A stretch of DNA of 43,547 nt, from positions 1 through 43,547 of the forward strand of contig NZ_NQKW01000022.1 of assembly GCF_002252625.1 (NCBI RefSeq). Direction: 5' to 3'. The notes beneath the pieces are model-generated. The model was given only the letters and a program-made list of their open reading frames with translations. It made no database searches and had not been told where the DNA came from. The stretch is from Synechococcus sp. 1G10. Lineage in GTDB: Bacteria > Cyanobacteriota > Cyanobacteriia > PCC-6307 > Cyanobiaceae. Below are positions 24,806-33,884 of the stretch, in pieces (positions within the stretch are counted from its first letter, which is position 1; every line of letters starts with the position of its first letter). Both the position numbers and the translations under genes were made by a program.

Positions 24806-25449
24806 GCCTGCCCCAGCTGCGCCTGGTGCTGGCCATCAGCCTCGATGGCCGCCTCGCGCCAGCCCAGGGAGGTGCCGCCCAGCTTGGAGCTGCCGGAGAC
24901 CGCGCCGTGCTCGAAGAGGCGCTTGCCTGGGCTGATGGTTGCCTTGTCGGGGCTGCCACGCTGCGGCTGCACCGCAGCACCTGCTTGATCCATCGCCCTG
25001 AGCTGCTGGCGCGTCGCCGCCTGGAAGGGCGCCAACCTCAACCCACCGCCGTGGTGGTGAGTCGCGGCCGAGGACTCGAGCCGTGCCTTCCATTCTTCTC
25101 CCAACCACTGGAGCGCTGGCTGCTTTCGACGGGGCCCGCCCAGCTTGCTTTTGATGGCCATGTGGCTCTTGGTAACTGGCGGGCTTCCCTGGCGGAACTG
25201 GCAGGGCGAGGGTTGCGCCGGCTGGTGTTGCTCGGTGGCGCCGAACTGGCCACGGCCCTGCTGGCGGAGGGACTGGTGCAGGAGCTGCAGCTCAGCCTCT
25301 GCCCACTGCTGCTGGGTGGCAGCCATGGCTGGGTCAGTCCCCTGGCGCCCGACCTCTCGGGTCAGAGCTGGGAGTTGCTGGAGCACCGGCCCCTGGGGGG
25401 CGGTGAACTGCTGCTGCGCTATCGCTGCAGTGCTCCTACGGCAGCGTGA
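24802..25449 (+). CDS. RibD C-terminal-domain/dihydrofolate-reductase-like protein
   Basis: 215 residues. RLVLAISLDGRLAP, DRAVLEEALAWADGCLVGAATLR, TAVVVSRG, LRRLVLLGGAELATALLAEGLVQELQLSLCPLLLGG are the NADPH and substrate loops of the RibD-C/DHFR-like fold. In RibD this domain reduces a pyrimidine intermediate of riboflavin synthesis; without the deaminase half the substrate is uncertain and could be a pterin. TTG 24802 overlaps the stop of the pterin synthase gene (TTGA). It converges on the next gene with a 14-bp overlap. Confidence 0.85.
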   Translation: MSLPQLRLVLAISLDGRLAPAQGGAAQLGAAGDRAVLEEALAWADGCLVGAATLRLHRSTCLIHRPELLARRRLEGRQPQPTAVVVSRGRGLEPCLPFFSQPLERWLLSTGPAQLAFDGHVALGNWRASLAELAGRGLRRLVLLGGAELATALLAEGLVQELQLSLCPLLLGGSHGWVSPLAPDLSGQSWELLEHRPLGGGELLLRYRCSAPTAA

Positions 25450-25888
25450 CGGGCCGTTTGAAGCGGCGTTGAAGGTCTTCCAGCGACACTTCCTTGAGAC
25501 TGTCGGCGGGCAGCCCCAGCAGTTTGGCAACGCAGCGTTTCACCACCACCTCGCTGTCGTCGCCCAGCCTGCCCCGGGCCAGTTCGCTGATCACCCCGAA
25601 GCTGCGCCCGCTGCTCTCGGCCTCGGAGATCAGGCAGGCGCTGGCTGGTACGGCCAGACGGCGGCAGGGTTCCTTCAGGCTGCGCTCCAGGTTGGCCTGG
25701 CCGCCGGCGGCAGCGCTCACGCACGCTTCGCTGAGCTTTCTCTCCAGCTGGGGTCGCATCAGGCGCAGCACCGGCCCCAGCAGACTGGCCGAGGCGGGCA
25801 GGGGGCTGCCCAGCCCGGAGGCCAACGCCCCTGACAACGTCAGGACTGCTGCCGCCAGGATCGACAACCGGTGCAGTCGTTGCGCCAT
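25436..25888 (-). CDS. Exported protein of unknown function
   Basis: 150 residues from ATG 25888. MAQRLHRLSILAAAVLTLSGALASGLGSPLPASA is a signal peptide. The mature part is helical with three cysteines before the C-terminal region (ACVSAAAGGQ, EPCRRLAVPASACL) and a fourth at VVKRCVAKLLG. These could form disulfides in the periplasm. No family recognised. The longer frame starting at 26005 overlaps the divergent DUF482 gene and is unlikely. Confidence 0.65.
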   Translation of the reverse strand: MAQRLHRLSILAAAVLTLSGALASGLGSPLPASASLLGPVLRLMRPQLERKLSEACVSAAAGGQANLERSLKEPCRRLAVPASACLISEAESSGRSFGVISELARGRLGDDSEVVVKRCVAKLLGLPADSLKEVSLEDLQRRFKRPVTLP

Positions 25889-25934
25889 GCCGTTAGTTTT
25901 GCCCCTCGCCGTCGAGCCCACGTGATCCTCTGCC

Positions 25935-27113
25935 ATGGCTGAGCTGCAGGCCCGCTGGCACCGGGCCATGACGGAGATTTCCCGTGAAGCCTGGCAGGAG
26001 CTCACGGGGCCCGCGGGTCTTCCGTTCTACGGCTGGAGCTGGCTGCACGCTCTTGAGCGCTCCGGCAGCATCGTGCCCCGCCAGGGCTGGCAGCCCTGCC
26101 ATCTGAGCCTGTGGCGCCAGGAGCGGCTGATTGCCGTGGCGCCGCTCTACCTCAAGGGCCACAGCTACGGGGAATTCGTCTTCGATCAGTCCTTCGCCCA
26201 GCTCGCCGGTCAGCTGGGCCTGCGCTACTACCCGAAGCTGGTGGGCATGAGCCCGCTCAGCCCGGTGCAGGGTTATCGCTTTCACATCGATCCCAGTGAA
26301 GACGGGCCAGAGGTCACGGCCCTGATGCTGGAGCTGATCGATCGCTTCTGCCGCGAACAGAAGATCTTCAGCTGCAACTTCCTCTACGTGGATCCCCAGT
26401 GGCAGCCCTGGGCCGAGGCCGCTGGCTGCGCCACCTGGCTGAACCAGCAGAGTCTCTGGAGCAATGCTGGATTCAGCAGCTTCGAGGATTATCTGGCTGG
26501 CTTCAATGCCAACCAGCGGCGCAACATCCGCCGGGAGAGGCGCTCGATCGCCGCGGCCGGTCTGCAGGTGACTCCCCTGGCGGGGTCTGCGATTTCCGCC
26601 GCCATGCTGGAGCGGATGCACCACTTCTACGCCCAGCATTGCAGCCGCTGGGGGGCCTGGGGCAGCAAGTACCTCAGTGAGGAGTTCTTCCGGCTGGATG
26701 CCTTTGAGTTGCGGGAGCATCTGGTGCTCTTCAGTGCCCATCGGGGCGATCCGCAGGAGCCGGTGGCGATGTCGCTGTGCGTGCGCCATGGCGAGGCTCT
26801 CTGGGGCCGCTACTGGGGCAGTGATCGGGAGATCGAGAACCTGCATTTCGAGGTCTGCTACTACGCCCCGATCGAGTGGGCGATTGAGCAGGGCATCCGC
26901 TGCTTTGATCCAGGGGCTGGCGGGAGCCACAAGCGGCGCCGGGGTTTTCTGGCCGAGCCCCGAGCCAGCCTGCACCGCTGGCAGGATCCGGGCTTCGATC
27001 GGCTGCTGCGTCGCTGGCTGCCCGAAGCCAATGCCCAGATGCTCGAGGAGATCGAGGCGGAAAATGCCGAACTGCCTTTCAGCCGTCGGGATCTGCCCTT
27101 GGGCACCTGCTGA
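25935..27113 (+). CDS. DUF482/GNAT-fold acyltransferase
   Basis: 392 residues. FYGWSWLHALERSGSIVPRQGWQPCHLSLW, YLKGHSYGEFVFDQSFAQLAGQLGLRYYPKLVG and the later AGFSSFEDYLAGFNANQRRNIRRERRSI match the DUF482 family (peptidogalycan-biosynthesis-like GNAT proteins, related to FemX). The ending has FDPGAGGSHKRRRGF. The substrate has not been proved; an amino-acyl or acyl transfer is likely from the fold. Cytoplasmic, no signal. DUF4346 follows 22 bp downstream. Confidence 0.88.
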   Translation: MAELQARWHRAMTEISREAWQELTGPAGLPFYGWSWLHALERSGSIVPRQGWQPCHLSLWRQERLIAVAPLYLKGHSYGEFVFDQSFAQLAGQLGLRYYPKLVGMSPLSPVQGYRFHIDPSEDGPEVTALMLELIDRFCREQKIFSCNFLYVDPQWQPWAEAAGCATWLNQQSLWSNAGFSSFEDYLAGFNANQRRNIRRERRSIAAAGLQVTPLAGSAISAAMLERMHHFYAQHCSRWGAWGSKYLSEEFFRLDAFELREHLVLFSAHRGDPQEPVAMSLCVRHGEALWGRYWGSDREIENLHFEVCYYAPIEWAIEQGIRCFDPGAGGSHKRRRGFLAEPRASLHRWQDPGFDRLLRRWLPEANAQMLEEIEAENAELPFSRRDLPLGTC

Positions 27114-27135
27114 AGCCGCTGTTTACGATCAGAGC

Positions 27136-27558
27136 ATGGATAAGCGATCCTCGATCACGTCTTCACCCACCTATGCAGCTCCACCCTTGCAGGAGCTGCG
27201 AGAGCTCGATGAACGCCTGTCGCAGCGCCCTATCGACCTCGATCCCGCCGGCTATGTGCTGATCAGCCTGGATCGCGAGCGGGGAGAGTTGATGGCGGAG
27301 CTCTACAGCAACGGCATCAATGCCAGAGGCCTGGCCACTGATCCTGAAACCGGTGAAGTGCTCAGTTGCCGTGGAGCTGCCCCCCGCCGGCCGTTGACGG
27401 TGTTTCGAGGCCGCACAGCCAAACAGCTGGGTATTCAGCTGACTGAGGGGCCATCCCCAGCCCCGATCAGCAGGCTGGATCACGCCCTTTACCTGGGCCG
27501 TGAACTGCAGAAGGCCGAAGCGGCCCTGCGTTCCGGCGACTCCTACATCCAGGACTGA
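27136..27558 (+). CDS. DUF4346 family protein
   Basis: 140 residues from ATG 27136. DPAGYVLISLDRERGELMAELYSNGINARGLATDPETGEVL and VFRGRTAKQLGIQL match DUF4346. In some bacteria this domain is linked to dihydropteroate synthase-related proteins, and in cyanobacteria it is a stand-alone protein; its function is not known. The frame upstream (26677-27135) is a shadow of the DUF482 gene. It follows that gene by 22 bp, so co-transcription is likely. It converges on the radical SAM gene. Confidence 0.82.
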   Translation: MDKRSSITSSPTYAAPPLQELRELDERLSQRPIDLDPAGYVLISLDRERGELMAELYSNGINARGLATDPETGEVLSCRGAAPRRPLTVFRGRTAKQLGIQLTEGPSPAPISRLDHALYLGRELQKAEAALRSGDSYIQD

Positions 27559-27583
27559 AGGGCCTGCTTGAGCTCAGGGTTTC

Positions 27584-29188
27584 TCAGGCTGGCTGGAGTT
27601 CCCTCACATCTGACGTGGCGGGAGGGGGTTCCGGCGGCAGCGACTGCAATTGCACCTGAATCTCTTCGGTGACGATGCTGCGGTATTCCATGAAGTGCTC
27701 GTTGTGGGCCAGCACAACGAGGAACTGCTCGAGCTGATCGGGATTCGTACGGGCCATGGCCAGCAGGTAACGCCAGAACCGACCGCGGGTGTCGCGGATC
27801 AGGCCCTGGCGCCAGATCACGATCAGGAGGGCCCGCACGTCTGTCCAGCTGGGAAGCTTGAAGCCGGAATGCTCCGGCTTCAGGAAGGGCTTCCAGCGGG
27901 GCTTGCCCACCTTGTGGTAATAGCTGAAGACCCTATCCATGTAGGCGTTCGGCTCATAGAGGTTGCAGAAGGCCTCCACGTATTCGTTGGCGATGTCGCG
28001 GATAGGGCGGGTGGGCACGAAGTTGAGCAGGTTGGTCTGGTTCACCCCCTTGGCGTCAGCCTTGTCCTGGATCAGCCGTCCTTCCTTCTCCAGCCGATGC
28101 CAGAGGCCGGTGTTGGGCAGGGCCTGCAGCATTCCCATCATCGCGGCGGGGATGCCTGTGCGGGTCACGAACTCGACGATGCGTTTGCCGGCACCGGTTT
28201 TCTCCCCATCGAAGCCGATGATGAAGCCGGCCATCACCCGGATGCCGTAGGAGGTGATCCGATCCACGGATTCCTCCAGGGAGCTGCGGGTGTTCTGCAG
28301 CTTCCGGGCCGTTTCCAGACTGGCCTCATCCGGGGTCTCGATGCCGAGGAAGACGCTGTCGAAACGGCTCTCGGCCATCATCAACATCATTTCTTCATCG
28401 GAGGCCAGGTCCACCGACGCTTCGGTGGCGAAGCTGAAGGGGTATCCGTGCTCAACCTGCCATTGCTTCAGGGCCGGCAAGAGCAACTTTGCGTTGCGCT
28501 TGTTGCCGATGAAGTTGTCATCCACCAGGAAGATCGAGCGCCGCCAGCCCAGGTCGTAGAGATATTGCAACTCGGCGATCAGTTGCTCGGGTGTCTTGGT
28601 GCGGGGCTTACGTCCATACAGGACGATGATGTCGCAGAACTCGCACTGGAACGGGCAGCCCCTGGAGAACTGCACTGACATCGAGTCGTAGGCGTCGAGC
28701 TCGAGCAGATCGAAACGGGGAATGGGGGTACCGGTCACGTCGGGCTTCTCGCCGTCCGAGCTGAAGCGTCCCTGCTGCTCGCCCCGCTCAAGGGCCTCGA
28801 TGAACATCGGCAGGGTGATCTCACCCTCATCGAGCACCTTGAAATCGGCCAGAGCTATCTCTGGGGCATCAGGGGTTGAGCTGGCGAAGGGGCCTCCCAC
28901 CGCAACAGGCAGACCCCGCTGCTTGGCCTTGGCGATCTGGGCGGCCATGTCGGCTTTCTGCACGATCATCCCGGAGATGATCACCAGCTCCGCCCAGGCC
29001 CACTCGGCCTCGGTCACCTCGCGCACATTGCGATCGACGAGCTTGTACTCCCATTGCTGGGGCAGCAGGGCCGCCACCGTGACCATCCCCAGTGGCGGGA
29101 GCAAGACCTTTCGGTTCACGAGCTCGAGGATTTTCTCGTAGCTCCAGAAGGTCTTGGGGAACTCCGGGTAGACGAGCAGAGCGCGCAT
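27584..29188 (-). CDS. B12-binding-domain radical SAM protein
   Basis: 534 residues. An N-terminal cobalamin-binding-like Rossmann domain (about 1-150: ALLVYPEF, LLPPLGMVTVAALLP, GLPVAVGGPFAS) is followed by a radical SAM core with SRGCPFQCEFCDI (Cys178, Cys182, Cys185) and a DUF4070-like C-terminal part. The N-terminal domain lacks an obvious DXHXXG, so cobalamin may be bound base-off without a His ligand, or not bound. Such enzymes methylate or rearrange unreactive carbons, for example in bacteriochlorophyll or hopanoid tailoring. The substrate here is unknown. Confidence 0.9.
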   Translation of the reverse strand: MRALLVYPEFPKTFWSYEKILELVNRKVLLPPLGMVTVAALLPQQWEYKLVDRNVREVTEAEWAWAELVIISGMIVQKADMAAQIAKAKQRGLPVAVGGPFASSTPDAPEIALADFKVLDEGEITLPMFIEALERGEQQGRFSSDGEKPDVTGTPIPRFDLLELDAYDSMSVQFSRGCPFQCEFCDIIVLYGRKPRTKTPEQLIAELQYLYDLGWRRSIFLVDDNFIGNKRNAKLLLPALKQWQVEHGYPFSFATEASVDLASDEEMMLMMAESRFDSVFLGIETPDEASLETARKLQNTRSSLEESVDRITSYGIRVMAGFIIGFDGEKTGAGKRIVEFVTRTGIPAAMMGMLQALPNTGLWHRLEKEGRLIQDKADAKGVNQTNLLNFVPTRPIRDIANEYVEAFCNLYEPNAYMDRVFSYYHKVGKPRWKPFLKPEHSGFKLPSWTDVRALLIVIWRQGLIRDTRGRFWRYLLAMARTNPDQLEQFLVVLAHNEHFMEYRSIVTEEIQVQLQSLPPEPPPATSDVRELQPA

Positions 29189-29280
29189 GCTGAACCGGTT
29201 CGTAGGGCGCCAGCCTAAGGGGAACCCACCGAAGCAGGGTTGCTCTGCTCTAATGAGCGAGTTGTATTCCCGTGCAGGCC

Positions 29281-29373
29281 ATGGCGGCAGTTTTCTACCT
29301 CGCTCTGGTGGCCGCTGGGCTGGTGACGGCCTTCCTTCTGTCCACGGTTTTACGCGGCATCAAGCTGATCTGA
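29281..29373 (+). CDS. petL: Cytochrome b6f complex small subunit PetL
   Basis: 30 residues: one membrane helix ([21 protein letters not shown]) and the end RGIKLI. The size, single helix and KLI tail match PetL, which stabilises the cytochrome b6f dimer in the thylakoid membrane. It is too short for typical ORF calling. An in-frame GTG three codons upstream (29272) is an alternative start. It overlaps the end of the convergent MFS gene by 24 bp. PetM is the main alternative, but its length and ending fit less well. Confidence 0.72.
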   Translation: MAAVFYLALVAAGLVTAFLLSTVLRGIKLI

Positions 29374-30588
29374 GCCCCCTGGATTCAGGCGCAGTCCCCA
29401 GCGGCTGGTGAGCTCCAGTAGCCCCAGCCCCAGGCCAATGCTGCCCATGAGCGCGAAGGTGGCTGGCAATCCGATCCTCAGGGTGAGCACGGCGGCGATC
29501 AGGCCACTGAAGCCGCCGCCGCCGAGGAAGGCGATCTGGCCAAGGCCTGCCATACGTCCGCGCAGCACCACCGGAGCTCCCACCTGCAGGATCAGGTTGC
29601 TGCCTGCCAGCAGACCAGCGGTCCCCGCTCCGATCAGAAAGGTCATCCCCAGCCGGAAGACCGTGGGCGCACTCAGGGCCATGCCCAGCTGGGCGAGGCT
29701 GGTGATCACGGCACAGGTGCCAAGAAGCAGGGAAGGGCGCTCGCTCAGCCACTGGCTGCGTCGTTGCAGCAGCAGCCCCCCGCTGATACTGCCCGCCGCC
29801 AGCACGCTCGTGAACCAGCCCAGGGCCTGGGGGGATGGTCCCAGCACCTGGGCGGCGATCAGTGGCGCCAGACCGGGATGGAAGAAGACCGCCAGGCACG
29901 CAAGGCCCGTGAACACGAGCACGTGGCGAAGGCTGGCGCCACAGCCCCGCCAGGCGCTGGCCAGGCTGGAATCAACGCCCATGCCGCTGCGCCGCTCGGC
30001 GCTGAGGTTGGGTTGCAGCAGCCACAGCACCGTTGCGATCGGCAGCAGGTAGGAGGCCGCGTCGATGGCCAGGGCCGTGGCTGGTCCCGTCAGGGCGAGC
30101 AGCAGCCCACCGATGGGTGGCCCCACCAGCTTGCCGACGTTGAACACCACCGAGAAGGAGGTGAGGTAGGGAGCGAGCTGGGCCGGCTCATCCACCAGCA
30201 GGGCGCAGTACTTGTTGCGAGCAGTGAGCTCGAAGGCGCTGGCCAGACCCACCACCAGGGTGCTGAGCAGGAGCAGGCTCACCTGGGCGGCTCCCGTCAG
30301 CAGAGGGATGGCCACTGCCCCCAGGGAGGCGCCGGCCACCAGGCCCCACTGGGAGCGGATCAGCACCCGCTCGCAGCCGATCCGGTCGGTGAGCACCCCG
30401 GCAGTGCCGCTGGCCAGCAGACTCGGCATGGCCAGGGCGGCGAAGTGCAGGGCCAGCAACAGCGGATTGCTGGTCTGGTCCATCAGGATCCAGCCCTTGG
30501 CGGTGAGTCCGGCGAAGGAGCCGGCGGTGCTCAGCCCCGAGGCGATCAGAAAGGTGGTGCGCTGGTTGCGGCGGATCCAGTGCCTCAA
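29350..30588 (-). CDS. MFS transporter (MFS_3/enterobactin-exporter-like)
   Basis: 412 residues with about 12 helices. [44 protein letters not shown] (loop 2-3 motif) and [16 protein letters not shown] are typical of the MFS_3-type drug/siderophore efflux group. The substrate is unknown. The start is TTG 30588, which overlaps the rimO stop as TTGA; the longer frame reaching 30777 lies inside rimO and is rejected. It is probably co-transcribed with rimO. Confidence 0.85.
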   Translation of the reverse strand: MRHWIRRNQRTTFLIASGLSTAGSFAGLTAKGWILMDQTSNPLLLALHFAALAMPSLLASGTAGVLTDRIGCERVLIRSQWGLVAGASLGAVAIPLLTGAAQVSLLLLSTLVVGLASAFELTARNKYCALLVDEPAQLAPYLTSFSVVFNVGKLVGPPIGGLLLALTGPATALAIDAASYLLPIATVLWLLQPNLSAERRSGMGVDSSLASAWRGCGASLRHVLVFTGLACLAVFFHPGLAPLIAAQVLGPSPQALGWFTSVLAAGSISGGLLLQRRSQWLSERPSLLLGTCAVITSLAQLGMALSAPTVFRLGMTFLIGAGTAGLLAGSNLILQVGAPVVLRGRMAGLGQIAFLGGGGFSGLIAAVLTLRIGLPATFALMGSIGLGLGLLELTSRWGLRLNPGGSDQLDAA

Positions 30589-32018
30589 CCGCGGCTTCCG
30601 CGGGTGGCCAGAGCCTCCTCCACCATGGCCCGGGCACCCACCACCTCGCCCTGAAGGTCGTAGGGGGTGGAGGCCGTGATGAGCACCGGCACCATGGTTC
30701 CGGGGGAGGCGCAGAGGCCGCCGGCGCCCGGGCTCACGCGCACTTCCCCGTCCACATCGGGAGCGAAGCGGGCACAACGCCCGATCATCTCGCCGCTGCT
30801 GGGGTTCTCCTGCTCGATCAGGACATCAACGATCCGGCCCACCCAGCTGGCATTGCGCTCGGCCGCGATCGGTTGCTGAGCCGCCATCAGGCGGTTGCGG
30901 CGCTCGATCGCCACCTCGGCCGGCACAGGATCGGGCAGATCCACCGCAGCGGTGCCGTCTTCCGGAGAGAAGGTGAACACCCCCACATGATCGAAGCGCT
31001 GCTCCTCCACGAAACGGAGCAGGTGCTCGAAATGCTCCTCGGTTTCACCGGGGAAGCCGACGATGAACGTGGTGCGCAGCACCGCATCGGGAAGCTGCTG
31101 GCGGATCCGTCCCAGCAGCTCGGTTGTGACGCCGGTCTGCCAGGGGCGGTTCATGGCCCGCAGCACCTCGGGATGGCTGTGCTGCAGCGGCAGATCCAGA
31201 TACGGCAACACGTTGGGCACGTCCCGATAGGCGCTCAGCACCTCTGATGTGAGGCCGGTGGGATAGGCGTAGTGAACCCGGATCCAGGGGATCTCCACTT
31301 CTCCCAGGACCCGCAGCAGCTCCGCAAGCTGGGGCTTGCCGTAGAGGTCGAGGCCGTAGTTGGTGGTGATCTGGCTGATCAGGATCAGCTCCTGTACCCC
31401 CTGGGCGGCGAGCTGATGGGCCTCCGCCACGACCGACTCGATCGTGCGGGAGCGTTGGTCGCCTCGGAGCCTGGGGATGATGCAGAAGGCGCAGCGGTAG
31501 TCGCAGCCTTCCGCCACCTTGAGGTAGGCCACCGCCTCGGAGGTGGTGCGGTACCGGGGCAGATGCTCATCGCCCACGAAAGTGGGCACCTCGCTCACAC
31601 GGTTCACCCGCTCACCGGCCTCCACCCGCTCCAGCACCTCCACGATGTGCTGGTAGTCGCCGGTGCCGACGATCGCGCGTGCCTCCGGCAGCGATTCCAG
31701 CAGCTCCTCGCGGAAATGCTGGGCGAGGCAGCCGGCGATGATGAGTTCCTTGCCCTGCTCTGCCAGCTCAACCAGGGTGCGCACCGATTCCTGACGGGCG
31801 TCCTGGATGAAGCTGCAGGTGTTCACCACCACCACCGCCGCATCGCGCTCATCGGCGCTGATCCCGTAGCCCGCCTGGGCGAGCAGTCCGAGCATGTGCT
31901 CGGTGTCGACCCGGTTCTTTTCGCAGCCCAGGTGAGCGAAGGCCACGGTCGGACGGCTGCTGCCGGACTCCCCGGGCCGAATCGATCCTGCTGGGAAAGC
32001 TGCGCTGGCGGGTGACAT
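30585..32018 (-). CDS. rimO: Ribosomal protein S12 methylthiotransferase
   Basis: 477 residues from ATG 32018. The N-terminal MTTase domain has its cluster cysteines in HLGCEKN (Cys32), NTCSF (Cys68) and AGCLAQ (Cys97). The radical SAM core has CDYRCAFC at 172-179. The C-terminal TRAM domain follows from about 405. Cys32 lies in [12 protein letters not shown], which is specific for RimO rather than MiaB. RimO adds a methylthio group to an Asp of S12. It precedes the MFS gene with a TTGA overlap and is divergent from btpA. Confidence 0.95.
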   Translation of the reverse strand: MSPASAAFPAGSIRPGESGSSRPTVAFAHLGCEKNRVDTEHMLGLLAQAGYGISADERDAAVVVVNTCSFIQDARQESVRTLVELAEQGKELIIAGCLAQHFREELLESLPEARAIVGTGDYQHIVEVLERVEAGERVNRVSEVPTFVGDEHLPRYRTTSEAVAYLKVAEGCDYRCAFCIIPRLRGDQRSRTIESVVAEAHQLAAQGVQELILISQITTNYGLDLYGKPQLAELLRVLGEVEIPWIRVHYAYPTGLTSEVLSAYRDVPNVLPYLDLPLQHSHPEVLRAMNRPWQTGVTTELLGRIRQQLPDAVLRTTFIVGFPGETEEHFEHLLRFVEEQRFDHVGVFTFSPEDGTAAVDLPDPVPAEVAIERRNRLMAAQQPIAAERNASWVGRIVDVLIEQENPSSGEMIGRCARFAPDVDGEVRVSPGAGGLCASPGTMVPVLITASTPYDLQGEVVGARAMVEEALATRGSRG

Positions 32019-32130
32019 GGGTGCGGAGGCCGAAAACCTTGGCCGTGGGTCGAACCCCTGGGGCCAATCAGTCACCCTAGGGATTCCCGGGTGCCTCGGC
32101 CTGGCTCGTTCTCCTGCTGCGGCCATTGCC

Positions 32131-32967
32131 ATGCCCTGCTCTGAATCCCATTGGCGTGAGCTGTTTCCCCAGCCCTGTCCGCTGATCGGGGTGATTCACC
32201 TCGGTCCCCTGCCTGGATCACCGGGCTGGGCCGGTGATATGGGGCATCTGGAGGCCGCCGCCCTCGCCGATGCCGAGGCCTATCTCATCGGTGGCGTCGA
32301 TGGCCTGATCGTGGAGAACTTCGGCGATGTGCCCTTCTGGCGGGGACCCGTGCCGCCGGAAACGGTGGCGGCCATGACCAGGCTGGCCCTGGCGGTGGTG
32401 CGGGCCACAGAGCGGCCTGTAGGCATCAACGTGCTGCGCAATGACGCGCTGGCGGCTCTGGCGATCGCCCAGGCCAGTGGCGCTCTCTTTCTGCGGGTGA
32501 ATGTGCTCAGCGGCGCCACGGTCACCGATCAGGGGTTGATCGAGGGGGTGGCCGCCGAGCTGCTGCGCCGGCGCCGGCTGCTGGGTGCCGAATCGGTGAG
32601 GATCCTGGCCGATGTGCTGGTCAAGCACGGAGCCCCCCTGGCACCGCTGTCGATGGCGGAGGCCGTGAGCGATGTGCTTGAGCGCGGCGGCGCCGATGGT
32701 GTGATCGTCTCGGGTACGGGCACCGGCAGACCCACCGATCCGGCTGATCTGGAGCAGGCCAGGGCCGCGGCAGCCGGGGCGCCTGTACTGATCGGCAGCG
32801 GGGCCAATGCCCAGACGCTGCAGAGGCTTTCGGCTGTCTGTGACGGCGTGATCGCCGGCACGGCCCTCAAGCGCAACGGCTTGATCTCGGCGCCGGTGGA
32901 TCCCGAGCGGGTCAGTGCTCTGAAGCGGCTGCTGCCACAATCAGCCCAGATAAAGCCCTTGCCGTGA
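32131..32967 (+). CDS. btpA: BtpA family photosystem I biogenesis protein
   Basis: 278 residues from ATG 32131. [79 protein letters not shown] and [17 protein letters not shown] define the BtpA TIM-barrel family. In Synechocystis BtpA is a thylakoid peripheral protein needed for stable photosystem I reaction-centre proteins. The next gene overlaps its stop by 4 bp (GTGA). Confidence 0.93.
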   Translation: MPCSESHWRELFPQPCPLIGVIHLGPLPGSPGWAGDMGHLEAAALADAEAYLIGGVDGLIVENFGDVPFWRGPVPPETVAAMTRLALAVVRATERPVGINVLRNDALAALAIAQASGALFLRVNVLSGATVTDQGLIEGVAAELLRRRRLLGAESVRILADVLVKHGAPLAPLSMAEAVSDVLERGGADGVIVSGTGTGRPTDPADLEQARAAAAGAPVLIGSGANAQTLQRLSAVCDGVIAGTALKRNGLISAPVDPERVSALKRLLPQSAQIKPLP

Positions 32968-33884
32968 CCTCCACCCGCTTGAGCAGTCGTCTGAGCAGCC
33001 GTCGACGATCTGACGCCGGACTGCGCTGGGTTCGTGTGGTGATGGCCGTTCTGGCCACGATCGGTGGCATCGACACCGGCGCGATCACTCTCAAGCGCTG
33101 GGGCCTGCTCTCCCCACTCAGCTGCCCCGGAGGCGCTGAAGGCTGCGACAAGGTGCTCAACAGTGCCTGGGGCAGCATCTTCAGCCAGCCGCTCTCGCTT
33201 TTCGGCTTCCTCGCTTACACCACGGTGCTGGTGCTGGCGGTGCTGCCGTTGATCCTCAGGGGCGAGGCCCGCATGGCCATCGCCGAACGCAGTTGGTGGG
33301 GGCTGTTCCTCCTCACCGGCGGCATGGCCGTGTTCAGCCTGCTCCTGATGGGGCTGCTGATGTTCAAGATCAAGGCCTTCTGTCTCTTCTGTGTGCTCTC
33401 GGCTGTTCTCAGCCTGAGCCTGTTCGTGCTCAGCCTCATCGGCGGCCAGTGGGACGACCGCGGCCAGCTGGTGTTTCGTGGGGTTCTTGTGTCCCTGCTG
33501 GTGGGGTTGGTGGGTCTGGGCTGGGCCGCTTCCGTTGATCGGCCCGCCGCCATGGGCACCCGCGGCACACCACCGCCCGTCATCAGCGTCAGTACCCCAG
33601 CCACCCTGGCCCTTGCGGAGCACCTCAGTCAGACAGGTGCTGTGATGTATACCGCCTACTGGTGCCCCCACTGCCATGAACAGAAGGAACTGTTCGGCAA
33701 GGAGGCCAACGCCAAGCTGAAGGTGATCGAATGCGCCGCCGATGGCGTCAACAATCAGAAAGCGCTCTGCGACAGCAAGAAACTTGAGGGATTCCCCACC
33801 TGGGAGATCAACGGCAAGCTGGATTCCGGCGTGAAGCCACTCGCCAAGCTGGCCGAATTGAGTGGTTTCAAGGGCCGGCTCTGA
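32964..33884 (+). CDS. VKOR-thioredoxin fusion (disulfide-bond-forming)
   Basis: 306 residues. The N-terminal VKOR domain has four helices, the loop cysteines Cys54 and Cys61 (SCPGGAEGC) and the active-site CxxC Cys140-Cys143 (AFCLFC). A fifth helix (about 170-190) links to a thioredoxin-like domain with WCPHC (234-237). This is the known cyanobacterial arrangement in which the VKOR half passes electrons from the Trx half to quinone, so that secreted or lumenal proteins form disulfides. GTG 32964 overlaps the btpA stop. It converges on nadB with a 17-bp overlap. Confidence 0.93.
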   Translation: MTSTRLSSRLSSRRRSDAGLRWVRVVMAVLATIGGIDTGAITLKRWGLLSPLSCPGGAEGCDKVLNSAWGSIFSQPLSLFGFLAYTTVLVLAVLPLILRGEARMAIAERSWWGLFLLTGGMAVFSLLLMGLLMFKIKAFCLFCVLSAVLSLSLFVLSLIGGQWDDRGQLVFRGVLVSLLVGLVGLGWAASVDRPAAMGTRGTPPPVISVSTPATLALAEHLSQTGAVMYTAYWCPHCHEQKELFGKEANAKLKVIECAADGVNNQKALCDSKKLEGFPTWEINGKLDSGVKPLAKLAELSGFKGRL

